42,871 nucleotides of DNA from Acidimicrobiaceae bacterium (GCA_016845585.1 JAERSO010000149.1:1-42871), one strand, 5' to 3'; positions 32,061-40,556 are shown, numbered from the stretch's first letter. The notes: generated from the letters alone by a model not told the origin. Program-made: numbers and translations.

Positions 32061-32838
32061 ACGCGCCCACCACGGGCTCCCAGCGGAACCGCTTCCACGC
32101 CACGATCACCCCGACCATGGTCCACGCCAGGAGCACCAGGATCCGGTCCCACTCGAACGCCGGAGCCTCACTGAACGGCGACATCCCTTCGGTGAACGCA
32201 ACGGCGAACGGCTTCAGCGGGAAGATGTCGCCGGCCAGCGTGAGCCACTGCGGCGGGTCGTCGAGGGGGATGAACACATTGGAGATGAAGCCCATCGGCA
32301 ACATCGTGGCGTTGGCGATCGCCGGCGCGCTGGCCGCTGACTTGGCAACGGAGGCGAGCGCGACGCCGAGGGTGGCGAAACAGATCGTGCCGGCCAGGAA
32401 CGACACCGCCATCGCGGGGAACTTGGCGGCTTCGAGTTCGACGCCGTAGGCCACGATGCCGAGACCGACCATCACCGTTGTGGCGAAGATGGCGATCCAC
32501 ACAGCGGACAGGATCACCCCACCGAGGAAGACCCAGGGCGGGATCGGAGTGCCGCGAACACGCTTGAGGATTCCTTCGTCGCGCCGCATCGACAGGCCGA
32601 TGGCGATGTTCGTGTAGGTGGCCGAGGCTGCGGCGAACACACCGAGGCCCGCGGCGTAGAACTGGGCCGTGGTGATGTCGCCGTACTCGGTGCCGATGGC
32701 CTCGTTGCCAAAGAGGGCGACGAACAGCACGAGCATGATCAGGGGCAGGCCAAGGGTGAAGAATGCTCCGATCGGCGTGCGCCAGAAGATCCGGTTCTCC
32801 GCCCGGATCGAGCACCAGAGAAGCGAGAGGTTGCTCAC
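32017..32838 (-). CDS. ABC-2 type transporter permease
   Basis: This 273-aa protein has six hydrophobic helices typical of ABC-2 exporters. TPIGAFFTLGLPLIMLVLFVALFG follows the N-terminal amphipathic part. Then come ITTAQFYAAGLGVFAAASATYTNIA, RRDEGILKRVRGTPIPPWVFLGGVI (the conserved coupling region), and NATMLPMGFISNVFIPLDDPPQWL near the end. The GTG start overlaps the ATPase stop (GTGA), so translation is coupled. The pair resembles drug or lipid exporters of the DrrAB/NodIJ kind. The substrate is unknown. Confidence 0.93.
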   Translation of the reverse strand: MSNLSLLWCSIRAENRIFWRTPIGAFFTLGLPLIMLVLFVALFGNEAIGTEYGDITTAQFYAAGLGVFAAASATYTNIAIGLSMRRDEGILKRVRGTPIPPWVFLGGVILSAVWIAIFATTVMVGLGIVAYGVELEAAKFPAMAVSFLAGTICFATLGVALASVAKSAASAPAIANATMLPMGFISNVFIPLDDPPQWLTLAGDIFPLKPFAVAFTEGMSPFSEAPAFEWDRILVLLAWTMVGVIVAWKRFRWEPVVGASTGRRSRRSTGTSA

Positions 32839-33758
32839 GACGCCCCTCCCCCATCGTCAGCGACCAAACCGAGATAGACGTCCTCGAGATTCATGGACTC
32901 GACGACGAGACCCTGCAGCTCGACCCCGTGACCCAGCGCCCAGGTCGTGACGTGGGCGAGATCCGCCGTCGGCGCCGGCGTCACGATCTCGATTCGACGA
33001 TCGCGGCCCGAAGCATCGCCGACCAGCGGGTCGATCAGCTCGGACAGCGGGGCGTCCACGGCAGGGAACGCGAAGCGGATCACCGTGCCGCGATCGGCGT
33101 TGGCCCGCAGGGACTCCGGTGTGCCCTCGGCGACAATGCGACCGCCGGACATGACCGCGACCCGGTCGGCCAACTGCTCGGCCTCTTCGAGATAGTGGGT
33201 GGTGAGAACGACGGTCTTCCCACCGGCAGTGAGGTTCTGGACGAGCTCCCAGCTCCGGCGACGGGCCGCCGGGTCGAATCCGGTGGTCGGCTCGTCGAGG
33301 AAGATCAGATCGGGATCACCGATCAGACCGAGCGCAAGATCGACACGCCGCTGCTGACCGCCCGACAACGTGCGAACGCGGGCGTCGGCCTTCTCGGCCA
33401 ACTCGACTGCATCGAGCACCTGCTCGATCGGGAGGCGCTTGCTGTAGGCCCGGCTGTACAAGTCGAGCACCTCGCGGACTGTCAGCTCCTTGTCGATCCC
33501 CGCAGACTGCAGGACGATGCCGACTCGATCGCGATACTCGCGGCCACCCTTGGACGGATCGATCCCGAGGACGGAGACAGCGCCACCGTCACGTTGACGG
33601 TGGCCCTCGAGGATCTCCACGGTGGTGGACTTCCCGGCGCCGTTGGGGCCGAGGATGGCGAACACCTCGCCCTGTTCGACGCTGAACGACACACCGTCGA
33701 CGGCACGAACATCGCCGTAGCGTTTGGTCAGATCGGTGACTTCGATTGCGGGGGACAT
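32835..33758 (-). CDS. ABC transporter ATP-binding protein (exporter)
   Basis: This 307-aa ATPase has Walker A GPNGAGKST, signature LSGGQQRRVDLALGL, Walker B LIFLDEPTTGFDP and the H-loop VLTTHYLEEAEQLADR. The C-terminal 80 residues form the accessory region common in DrrA-like exporters (RFAFPAVDAPLSELIDPLVGDASG). It powers the permease encoded next. The start MSPAIEVTDLTKRYGDVRAVDGVSF is standard. The gene is divergent from a DUF2007-like gene with about 78 bases between. The function is export of an unknown small molecule. Confidence 0.95.
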   Translation of the reverse strand: MSPAIEVTDLTKRYGDVRAVDGVSFSVEQGEVFAILGPNGAGKSTTVEILEGHRQRDGGAVSVLGIDPSKGGREYRDRVGIVLQSAGIDKELTVREVLDLYSRAYSKRLPIEQVLDAVELAEKADARVRTLSGGQQRRVDLALGLIGDPDLIFLDEPTTGFDPAARRRSWELVQNLTAGGKTVVLTTHYLEEAEQLADRVAVMSGGRIVAEGTPESLRANADRGTVIRFAFPAVDAPLSELIDPLVGDASGRDRRIEIVTPAPTADLAHVTTWALGHGVELQGLVVESMNLEDVYLGLVADDGGGAS

Positions 33759-33836
33759 CAGAGGGTGACCCTAGCGAAGGGTCGCCTCGACCGACATCGC
33801 GGACGTTGGCGGGCGCAGGCGGGGCAGACTGTGCCA

Positions 33837-34226
33837 ATGCGTCCACTGCCGGGGATGAGCGTTGTCGCCAAGTACCCGCTCCGGTTCGACGCGGATCTGG
33901 CGGTGGCCATGCTCGGCGATGCCGGCATCGAAGGCGTCGTCATCGGTGATGCCCACTCCGAGTCAGCCGGCTTTGGCCGCATCGACGGTTTCGGCGTGGT
34001 GGTCCGCGTCGAAGTGGCCGAGGACGCCCAGGTGTTGTTGACCAATGACCAACCAGCTGACCGAGAAGCGGACGCGCTGGACAGGGTGTACCACCACCGA
34101 CGTTTCGCCGATCGGCCGAATTGGGTCCGCTACGGCACCTACACCGTGCTGTCCGCGCTCGCGGGACCCGTCACCATCGCCGCCCTGTTCCAGGCGTGGT
34201 GGCTCCTCGACGGCTTCTTCCCCTAA
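33837..34226 (+). CDS. DUF2007-like protein with C-terminal membrane helix
   Basis: This 129-aa protein begins MRPLPGMSVVAKYPLRFDADLAVAMLGDAGIEGVVIGDAHSES; an internal ATG at 33858 is an alternative start. The alpha/beta pattern, DADLAVAMLGDAGIEGVV followed by GVVVRVEVAEDAQVLL, matches the DUF2007 putative signalling/sensor domain. The C-terminus has one hydrophobic segment (VLSALAGPVTIAALFQAWWLLDGFF), suggesting membrane anchoring. Its TAA stop forms the left end of palindromic repeat copy 7. The ligand and role of DUF2007 are unknown. Confidence 0.75.
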   Translation: MRPLPGMSVVAKYPLRFDADLAVAMLGDAGIEGVVIGDAHSESAGFGRIDGFGVVVRVEVAEDAQVLLTNDQPADREADALDRVYHHRRFADRPNWVRYGTYTVLSALAGPVTIAALFQAWWLLDGFFP

Positions 34227-34258
34227 CGCACACTGGGGTCTGACGCCAGCGTGCGTTA
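34224..34258. repeat. Palindromic intergenic repeat, copy 7; both ends are stop codons
   Basis: TAACGCAC-ac-TGGGG and CGCCA-gc-GTGCGTTA flank TCTGA. The left TAA (34224-34226) is the stop of the DUF2007-like gene. The right TTA (34256-34258) is the TAA stop of ilvY on the other strand. One core base differs from the family (CGCCA for CCCCA), so this copy has begun to decay or vary. Like copy 5, it exactly spans the gap between two converging genes. Confidence 0.85.
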
Positions 34259-35134
34259 GAGGAGCGACCAGAACGCGTTGACCAGCGGGTTGTTGAGATG
34301 GCGCTTCAGGGTGAACAGTCCGAGGTCGTAGGCGTCCAGCTCGGGCTTCACGTCGAGAACGCGCACGCGAGCCGCATGGGGGCTGTTGTCGAGGACGATC
34401 TTCGGGACGACGCCGATCCCGAGGCCAAGGCTGACCATGCTGACGATCGCCTCGTTGCCGGCAACCTGGGCGTAGATCTTCGGGGTGACGTCGAGGGTGC
34501 GGAACCAGGTGTCGACCCGCCGACGGGCGATCCCGCCGGCGGCGAGGATCATGGGGATCTGCTGCCAGTCGCCGGGATCAGCGGGCGGAAGCTGCGCAAG
34601 ACTCGGGTCCGCCGACTCCACCGGGGCGATGAAGACGAGCGGCGAGGTGCGGATCGGCTTGAACCGCACGGCGGCGGGCAGGCTGTCGGGACGGGCCGCG
34701 ATCGCCAGATCCTCCTCCAGCGCCACCACCCGATCGATTGCGTACTCAGGGTCTCCGGTCTGAAGTCGGATCTCCACCCCGGGATGCGCGGGTCGGAAGC
34801 TGTTCAACAGGTCGACCAGAATGCTGTGGCTCGCGGTGACCGAACAGTAGAGACTGATCTCGCCCTGCACCTGCTCTGACGGATCGGTGAGCTCGAAGCG
34901 GATCTGCTCCCACTGCTGCACCGCGTCGCGCGCGTACCGCTGGAATCGGTGACCGGCAGCGGTGAGTTCGACGGTGCGGTTGTCGCGGTCGAACAACGAC
35001 ACGTTGAGCTCCGCCTCCAACTGCCGGATGTGGCGAGACAGGGCCGACGTGCTGATGTTCGCACGAGCGCTGGCCCGCCCGAAGTGGAGGGTCTCACTCA
35101 GCAGGATGAAGTGCTTGAGCGTGGTGACGTCCAT
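34256..35134 (-). CDS. ilvY: LysR-type activator IlvY
   Basis: This 292-aa regulator has an N-terminal winged helix (MDVTTLKHFILLSETLHFGRASARANISTSALSRHIRQLEAEL) and a periplasmic-binding-like effector domain. It aligns well over its length with E. coli IlvY from memory: GEISLYCSVTASHSILVDLL, VEIRLQTGDPEYAIDRVV, ARRRVDTWFR, YAQVAGNEAIVSMVSLGLGIGVVPKIVLDNSP and PLVNAFWSLL. IlvY activates ilvC in response to the KARI substrates acetolactate and acetohydroxybutyrate. It is divergent from ilvC, as in enterobacteria. That arrangement is not typical of actinobacteria, whose ilvC normally follows ilvBN. Confidence 0.93.
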   Translation of the reverse strand: MDVTTLKHFILLSETLHFGRASARANISTSALSRHIRQLEAELNVSLFDRDNRTVELTAAGHRFQRYARDAVQQWEQIRFELTDPSEQVQGEISLYCSVTASHSILVDLLNSFRPAHPGVEIRLQTGDPEYAIDRVVALEEDLAIAARPDSLPAAVRFKPIRTSPLVFIAPVESADPSLAQLPPADPGDWQQIPMILAAGGIARRRVDTWFRTLDVTPKIYAQVAGNEAIVSMVSLGLGIGVVPKIVLDNSPHAARVRVLDVKPELDAYDLGLFTLKRHLNNPLVNAFWSLL

Positions 35135-35167
35135 GGGCGCGATTGTTGCAGAAACCGGGACGACACG

Positions 35168-35182
35168 TTGCATATATGTCAA
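35168..35182. promoter_or_regulatory. Candidate IlvY operator
   Basis: TTGCATATATGTCAA lies in the middle of the 110-base ilvY-ilvC gap. It has a TTG...CAA frame around the palindrome CATATATG, resembling LysR-type sites, and it is strikingly A+T-rich against the GC-rich background. It overlaps the region just upstream of the ilvC -35 element, as expected for an activator that controls both divergent genes. Confidence 0.5.
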
Positions 35183-35211
35183 TTTACGAAACACGGTCCG
35201 ACCGGTAGAAT
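35183..35211 (+). promoter_or_regulatory. ilvC promoter
   Basis: A -35-like TTTACG (35183-35188) is followed after 17 bases by TAGAAT (35206-35211), a good -10 match. This predicts a transcript start near 35218 and a short leader to the ilvC ATG at 35245, with GGAG at 35232-35235. The weak -35 fits an activator-dependent promoter served by IlvY. Confidence 0.55.
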
Positions 35212-35244
35212 CCGCCTGATCGATCCCAGATGGAGACCCCTGTC

Positions 35245-36717
35245 ATGGCCAACTACTTCAACACCCTGTCGCTGCGCGAGCAGCTCGCCGAACTCGGCAA
35301 GTGCCGCTTCATGCACCTCGACGAGTTCTCCGAGGGCGTCGATGCGCTCCGCGGCAAGAAGATGGTCGTCATCGGCTGTGGCGCTCAGGGTCTGAACCAG
35401 GGCCTCAACCTTCGCGACAGCGGACTCGACGTGTCCTACGCGCTGCGAGACGAGGCCATCGCCCAGCAGCGTCAGTCCTGGAAGAACGCCACCGAGAACG
35501 GTTTCACCGTCGGCACCTACGAAGAGCTGCTGCCCACCGCCGATGTCGTGTTGAACCTCACCCCGGACAAGCAGCACACCAACGTCGTCAACACCATCAT
35601 GCCGATGATGAAGCACGGCTCGTGCCTCTCCTACTCCCACGGCTTCAACATCGTCGAGGAGGGCATGCAGGTCCGTGACGACATCACCGTCATCATGGTC
35701 GCCCCCAAGTGCCCGGGTTCCGAGGTGCGCGCCGAGTACGTGCGCGGCTTCGGTGTGCCGACCCTGATCGCCGTCCACGAGGACAACGACCCCAACGGTG
35801 AGGGCCTTGCGCTGGCGAAGGCCTACGCCGTCGGCACCGGTGGCCACAAGGCCGGCGTGCTGATGTCGTCGTTCATCGCCGAGGTCAAGTCCGACCTGAT
35901 GGGCGAGCAGACCATCCTCTGCGGCATGCTGCAGACCGGCTCGCTGCTGTGCTTCGACAAGATGATGGAAGAGGGAATCGACCCGGGCTACGCCTCCAAG
36001 CTCATCCAGTACGGCTGGGAGACGGTCACCGAAGCCCTCAAGTACGGCGGCGTCACCAACATGATGGACCGCCTGTCGAACCCGGCGAAGATCCGTGCCT
36101 TCGATCTGGCCGAAGAGATGAAAGACATCATGCGTCCGCTCTACTGGAAGCACCAGGACGACATCATGACCGGCACCTTCTCCGAGACGATGATGGCCGA
36201 CTGGGCCAACGACGATGTCGAGCTGCTCGGCTGGCGGGCCGACACCGCCGAAACCGCCTTCGAGAAGACCGCGGCCGGCGACATGGAAATCTCCGAGCAG
36301 GAGTACTTCGACAACGGCGTCCTCATGGTCGCCATGGTGAAGGCGGGTGTCGAGCTCGCCTTCGAGACGATGACGTCGGCCGGCATCATCGCCGACTCGG
36401 CGTACTACGAGTCGCTTCACGAGACCCCGCTGATCGCCAACACCGTCGCCCGCAAGAAGCTCTACGAAATGAACGCGACCATCTCGGATACCGCGGAGTA
36501 CGGGTGCTACCTGTACAACCACGCGTGTGTCCCGTTGTTGGGCGACTTCATGAAGGGCATCAAGAGCGACGTGATCGGCAAGGGTCTCGACGTCGCCGAC
36601 AACGGCGTCGACAACGCGCGCCTGATCGAGGTCAACGAGGCCATCCGCAGCCATCCGGTCGAGGAGATCGGTGCCGTCCTGCGCGGGCACATGGCCGACA
36701 TGAAGCGCATCGTCTGA
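35245..36717 (+). CDS. ilvC: Ketol-acid reductoisomerase, class II (long form)
   Basis: This 490-aa enzyme converts acetolactate and acetohydroxybutyrate to dihydroxy acids with NADPH and Mg2+ in valine, isoleucine and leucine synthesis. [23 protein letters not shown] and [19 protein letters not shown] match the start and nucleotide fold of E. coli IlvC. Two tandem KARI_C domains follow, and the length equals the class II enzyme (491 aa), not the roughly 340-aa class I form usual in actinobacteria. [19 protein letters not shown] and [26 protein letters not shown] are conserved catalytic stretches. The start at 35245 was chosen by alignment and a GGAG nine bases upstream. With ilvY it forms an enterobacterial-style module. 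Confidence 0.97.
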   Translation: MANYFNTLSLREQLAELGKCRFMHLDEFSEGVDALRGKKMVVIGCGAQGLNQGLNLRDSGLDVSYALRDEAIAQQRQSWKNATENGFTVGTYEELLPTADVVLNLTPDKQHTNVVNTIMPMMKHGSCLSYSHGFNIVEEGMQVRDDITVIMVAPKCPGSEVRAEYVRGFGVPTLIAVHEDNDPNGEGLALAKAYAVGTGGHKAGVLMSSFIAEVKSDLMGEQTILCGMLQTGSLLCFDKMMEEGIDPGYASKLIQYGWETVTEALKYGGVTNMMDRLSNPAKIRAFDLAEEMKDIMRPLYWKHQDDIMTGTFSETMMADWANDDVELLGWRADTAETAFEKTAAGDMEISEQEYFDNGVLMVAMVKAGVELAFETMTSAGIIADSAYYESLHETPLIANTVARKKLYEMNATISDTAEYGCYLYNHACVPLLGDFMKGIKSDVIGKGLDVADNGVDNARLIEVNEAIRSHPVEEIGAVLRGHMADMKRIV

Positions 36718-36727
36718 TCGCCGGCAG

Positions 36728-38161
36728 GTGCTTCGCCTGGACGCGCTCTCGGTTGATTTCGACGAGCGATTTCAGCTCCACGACATCAACTGGACGATCC
36801 GGCCGGGCGAGCACTGGCTGATCGCTGGCGCCAACGGCTCCGGCAAATCGGCCCTGGCGGCCGTGCTCGCGGGCGACGGCGCGCACTTGTCGGGAACCCT
36901 GTCGGGGGCGCCTGACCGAGTCGCGCTCGTGTCCTACGAGCGGCAGGCCGAGCTCATCGAGACAGAGCGCCGCAAGGACGACGCCGACATCCTCGACGTG
37001 ATCTCCGAGGGTACGCCCGTGGCCGAGATCATCGATACCGTATGCCAGGATCCCGATCTGGCCCAGGCCCTGATCGACACATTGGGTCTGCAGCCGCTGA
37101 TGGGTCGGGCATTCCGCAAGCTCTCGACCGGCGAGACCCGCAAGGTCATGCTCATCCGAGCCCTCACCAGTCGCCCGGACCTACTGGTTCTGGATGAGCC
37201 ATTCGACGGTCTCGATCGCGACTCGCTGGCGTGGCTGCAGGGTCACCTGAGTGTCCTTGCCGAGACGACACCCTTGGTCATCGTGCTCAACCGGTTCGAC
37301 GAGTGCCCGGACTTCATCACTCACATTGCCTATGTCGAGGATGGACATCTGCTCCATTGCGTGGAGCGTGACGACGAGCGCGCCTATGCCGAGCTCTACC
37401 ATCTGCTGCATCTGAAGACGAGCGAGCTCGAGATCCCCAAGGCCGATCCTGCCGCCCGGCTACCCGCGCTCGACCCCGACGAGCCGCTCGTCCGCCTGAC
37501 GGGTGCCGCCGTTCGCTACACCGACAACACGGTGTTCGAAGACCTCGACTGGACGATCGAAGCGAACCAGAGTTGGCAGTTGAGCGGGCCCAACGGCAGC
37601 GGCAAGACCTGCCTGCTGTCACTGATCACCGGCGACCATCCGCAGTGCTACGTCAACGACATCGTGGCGTTCGGGTTTCAACGCGGCACCGGCGAGAGCA
37701 TCTGGCAGATCAAGCAGTACATCGGCTACGTCTCAACCGCACTGCAGTGGGAGTACCGGGTCGGCACCGGGTTGCGGAACGTCATCATCTCCGGCTTCTT
37801 CGACAGCATCGGGCTGTACACCAAGAGCACCGACACGCAGAAGGCCATCGCCGATGAGTGGCTCGCGCTGCTGGGGATGTCAGAGCGGGCCGATGAGCCG
37901 TTCAACAGCCTGTCGTACGGAGACCAGCGTCTCGTGCTGATAGCGCGGGCGATGGTGAAACACCCGCCGCTGCTGATTCTCGACGAACCATGCCTCGGCC
38001 TCGACGACATGAACCGTCAGCTGGTGCTGGCCCTCGTCGAGCGCATCGCTGCCTCCAGCGAGACCGCCGTGCTCTACGTCAATCACCGCGAACGAGACCG
38101 CCTCCCCGGCATCGACAACCACCTCACACTGAGCGACAACACCGACGGCTGGCAGTCGTGA
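36728..38161 (+). CDS. ModF-like twin ATP-binding cassette protein
   Basis: This 477-aa protein starts at GTG ten bases after ilvC and has two complete ABC ATPase domains. Walker A motifs are GANGSGKSAL and GPNGSGKTCL, signatures are LSTGETRK and LSYGDQRL, and Walker B motifs are LLVLDEPFDGLD and LLILDEPCLGLD. GDHPQCYVNDIVAFG, GTGESIWQIKQYIGYVSTAL and RNVIISGFFDSIGLY match E. coli ModF (PhrA), a soluble twin ATPase next to molybdate-transport genes whose role is unclear. No membrane domain is present. Its tight spacing to ilvC and its gammaproteobacterial affinity suggest it arrived together with ilvYC. Confidence 0.9.
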   Translation: MLRLDALSVDFDERFQLHDINWTIRPGEHWLIAGANGSGKSALAAVLAGDGAHLSGTLSGAPDRVALVSYERQAELIETERRKDDADILDVISEGTPVAEIIDTVCQDPDLAQALIDTLGLQPLMGRAFRKLSTGETRKVMLIRALTSRPDLLVLDEPFDGLDRDSLAWLQGHLSVLAETTPLVIVLNRFDECPDFITHIAYVEDGHLLHCVERDDERAYAELYHLLHLKTSELEIPKADPAARLPALDPDEPLVRLTGAAVRYTDNTVFEDLDWTIEANQSWQLSGPNGSGKTCLLSLITGDHPQCYVNDIVAFGFQRGTGESIWQIKQYIGYVSTALQWEYRVGTGLRNVIISGFFDSIGLYTKSTDTQKAIADEWLALLGMSERADEPFNSLSYGDQRLVLIARAMVKHPPLLILDEPCLGLDDMNRQLVLALVERIAASSETAVLYVNHRERDRLPGIDNHLTLSDNTDGWQS

Positions 38162-38192
38162 CGACGTCAGGCGCCTCGCCTACCGTGAGGCC

Positions 38193-38419
38193 ATGATCAT
38201 TCCCGAGCAGTGGTGTCGATGTCGGCGATCGATCCCGACGACAGCTACCACTACCTCGAGGTTCGGGGCCGGGTGGTGTCAATCGAGGATGGCTCGGACA
38301 TGGCTTTCCTGAACACGATGGCTCTCAAACACTTGGACCTCGACGAGTACCCGTATCGAGAGCCCGGCCAGGAACCGGTGGTGGTGAGCGTCGAGCCGAC
38401 GCATACAACCGGGAGCTGA
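38193..38419 (+). pseudogene. Remnant of a PPOX-class F420-dependent oxidoreductase
   Basis: The start ATGATCATTCCCGAGCAG gives MIIPEQ, the usual beginning of this small flavin/F420 split-barrel family. It is followed directly by sequence that, in another frame, reads VSMSAIDPDDSYHYLEVRGRVVSIEDGSDMAFLNTMALKHLDLDEYPYREPGQEPVVVSVEPTHTTGS, the last half of the family. About 60 residues of the middle are missing and the join is out of frame. This is an internal deletion, leaving a dead gene. The F420 connection agrees with cofC in the window. Confidence 0.75.
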
Positions 38420-38666
38420 CCGAGCGGCTGATTGGAATCAACCGACCACATCGTGTCTGCAAAGTGCGTTCGACTCGTCAGTGACCACGGGCGACCACCC
38501 TGGGTGCTCCTATTGCGGCTCTGAGGAGCCGGCGCTGCCACCGCCCATATGTTGCCGTTCTGGAGCGGGCTCCGATGCCTGCTGTGTCCCGGGGATCGCT
38601 TGGTTCCTGAGCGTGCTCGACACGGGTCGTACAAGGTTCGGTACCCACCATTCAAGGAGACAAGCC

Positions 38667-38942
38667 ATGCTCATGGCCACCAGATACACGTTCAAAGGCG
38701 ACCAGTCGCCCGACTCAGTCAAGGCCCTTCTCGCTGTGTTTGCAGAGCGCGGAGCCGCCGAAGGCCAAATCGCTCACTATGTGTCAGCCGATGGACGCGG
38801 CGGCTTGATCATCGCCGACGTCCAAGATCAACAGGCCGGCTACGAAAACGCCCTCGCCTACCAGCAGTGGATGGACTTCCAAACCACGCCCATCCTCACA
38901 ATCGACGACGCAATGCCGGCCATCATGGCCGCGTTCGGCTGA
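38667..38942 (+). CDS. Small conserved protein (DUF3303-like)
   Basis: This 91-aa protein starts at ATG 38667 seven bases after a strong AAGGAG (38654-38659). MLMATRYTFKGDQSPDSVKALLAVFAERGAAEGQIAHYVSADGRGGLIIADVQDQQAGYENALAYQQWMDF reads as a small ferredoxin-like (dimeric alpha-beta barrel) fold of the DUF3303 kind. The C-terminus continues as ILTIDDAMPAIMAAFG. The function is unknown. The roughly 250 bases upstream (38420-38666) contain only the end of the decayed oxidoreductase and this gene's promoter and leader. Confidence 0.72.
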   Translation: MLMATRYTFKGDQSPDSVKALLAVFAERGAAEGQIAHYVSADGRGGLIIADVQDQQAGYENALAYQQWMDFQTTPILTIDDAMPAIMAAFG

Positions 38943-39045
38943 TCCAACCGGCTCTGGATGTCCGAGCAACTGAACGTGGCCTTCACCTTCCCCTGGGTGA
39001 GGGTCACGGCGCGTCGGGGCGGGATTCTCACGCCCACATGTGCCG

Positions 39046-39623
39046 CTATTGAGTCTGTTCGGATGCCTGTTCCGTTGACAGTCTGGGCGCGGGACTGAAC
39101 GGAAACCAGATGGTCGCGGCCGTGGCGAGGGCGAGCAGACTGAATTCGACCAGCGTGCCGAGCCGGATTCCACCGATGTCCCGGCGGGCGAGTAGCCGGT
39201 CGACCTCGTGGAGAGAGACGAATCGGACAGTGGCGAAACCCACGATCGAGAAGAACGCTACGGCGACAGGCAAGTAGCGGCTGCGTCGCTCCGGCACTCG
39301 CCGAAGTGCCACCGCCACGACCCCTATCCATGAGCCGGCGATGATACCCGTGGCGACCATCTGGCCCAGCGTCGAGCTTGGTACCAGCCCAGCGACGTCG
39401 CACGACTCCGGCCCGAGTCCCCGGCCGCCTCGGCCATGCCGCCAGCTCGCGCCGCTCCCGTTGCGATCAACGCGGCACCCAGCACAAACCAGAATGTCGG
39501 CCAATACGTCGCGCGGACACACGAGGCCGAGCGAACCTCACGAAATCCAGCGGCGAGAGCGGCAACTCCGGCAGCGCAATACGCCGCGACACGGAGAGGC
39601 TCGGACCCGAGGAACTCGACCAT
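39046..39623 (-). pseudogene. Five-helix membrane protein with an apparent frameshift
   Basis: From ATG 39623 the frame encodes MVEFLGSEPLRVAAYCAAGVAALAAGFREV, then YWPTFWFVLGAALIATGAARAGG and ATSLGWYQARRWA. The natural continuation, QMVATGIIAGSWIGVVAVALRR, RYLPVAVAFFSIVGFATVRFVSLHEVDRLLARRDIGGIRLGTLVEFSLLALATAATIWFPF, lies in another frame and ends at 39046. Inserting one base into the GGGCC run near 39362-39367 joins them into a protein of about 193 aa. The two halves have matching helix spacing, so they are one gene. Mutation and assembly error both remain possible. The family is not recognised. Confidence 0.72.
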
Positions 39624-39872
39624 ACGACTCCCATCGGCCTGGATCGCTTCGTCTGGAGGTCACGACACCCAGAGTCGACCCGCCCATAACCGGCAATCCC
39701 GAGCGCCGGGACTGCAAGTTTGCCTGCGATCCCGAGCGCCCAATGTCGCCGCCCAGAATCCCGCTCTGGTCGTCTCCGCCACCTCGACGGTCAGCCGTCG
39801 ATCTCCCTCTTGACCAATGCTCGCGGGTCAGGCGTCGTTGCGGAGACGACGCTTCGGTGCTTGGCTGGGTCC

Positions 39873-40394
39873 ATGATCCCACCGAGCGATATCACCCCCG
39901 ACACCAAAGTGGCGATCCTCTTGCGGGACTATCCGCACCTCGAAGAGCTACTGATCTCGATGTCACCCGCGTTCGTCAAACTCCGCAACCCCCTCCTGCG
40001 CCGTAGCGTCGCGCGAGTGGCGACCCTCAACCATGCCGCCAACGTGGGCCGACTGGACCCCAAGGGATTCGTGAACGAACTCCGCATCGCCGCCGGATTG
40101 GCACCACTGGCCAACCCGGAGGTCACCGAGGTCGACTACTTTGGGCCTGCGCCAAGCTGGTTCCGTCGCGATGCCGTCAGCGTCGTCGTGCGAGAAGACG
40201 AACTCGACCCCGATGTGATGCCGATCAACCCAGTGCTGCGTCTCGTCCGGGACCTACAAGCTGGAGAGATACTCGAACTGGTTGCGTCGCACCTACCTGC
40301 CCCTGGCATCGACATCCTGCGCCGCAAGGGCTACCGGACCTGGACGGTCGACAACGACAGCACCAGCCACACGTTCATCACCCCCGCGGCCTGA
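39873..40394 (+). CDS. DUF1858 plus DUF2249-like (TusA-fold) protein
   Basis: This 173-aa protein has an N-terminal DUF1858 (ScdA_N-like) domain: SDITPDTKVAILLRDYPHLEELLISMSPAFVKLRNPLLRRSVARVATLNHAANVG. A linker follows, then a C-terminal domain LRLVRDLQAGEILELVASHLPAPGIDILRRKGYRTWTV resembling DUF2249/TusA-like folds. Such fusions accompany nitric-oxide or Fe-S stress genes in other bacteria, but no partner is next to it here. Typical DUF1858 proteins have redox cysteines, and none is visible in this one. The start chosen is ATG 39873. The gap 39624-39872 upstream shows nothing recognisable. Confidence 0.75.
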   Translation: MIPPSDITPDTKVAILLRDYPHLEELLISMSPAFVKLRNPLLRRSVARVATLNHAANVGRLDPKGFVNELRIAAGLAPLANPEVTEVDYFGPAPSWFRRDAVSVVVREDELDPDVMPINPVLRLVRDLQAGEILELVASHLPAPGIDILRRKGYRTWTVDNDSTSHTFITPAA

Positions 40395-40556
40395 CTCTGC
40401 TCAACCAACTGTCGACGGGCCCCATGGCAGCGGGGTATCCGTCTGATGACGAACTCGTAGGCGCAATCACCAAGCCATCCACGGACGAAGAATGTCCGGC
40501 GGGGCCTCTCGCACCAAACCAGCACGCACCGCTACGGCCCGCCACTCTGAGCGAGA

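Noticed and set aside
35179..36690. A 503-codon open frame antisense to ilvC
   Set aside because: It mirrors the codon usage of ilvC and has no family features; ilvC itself is certain.
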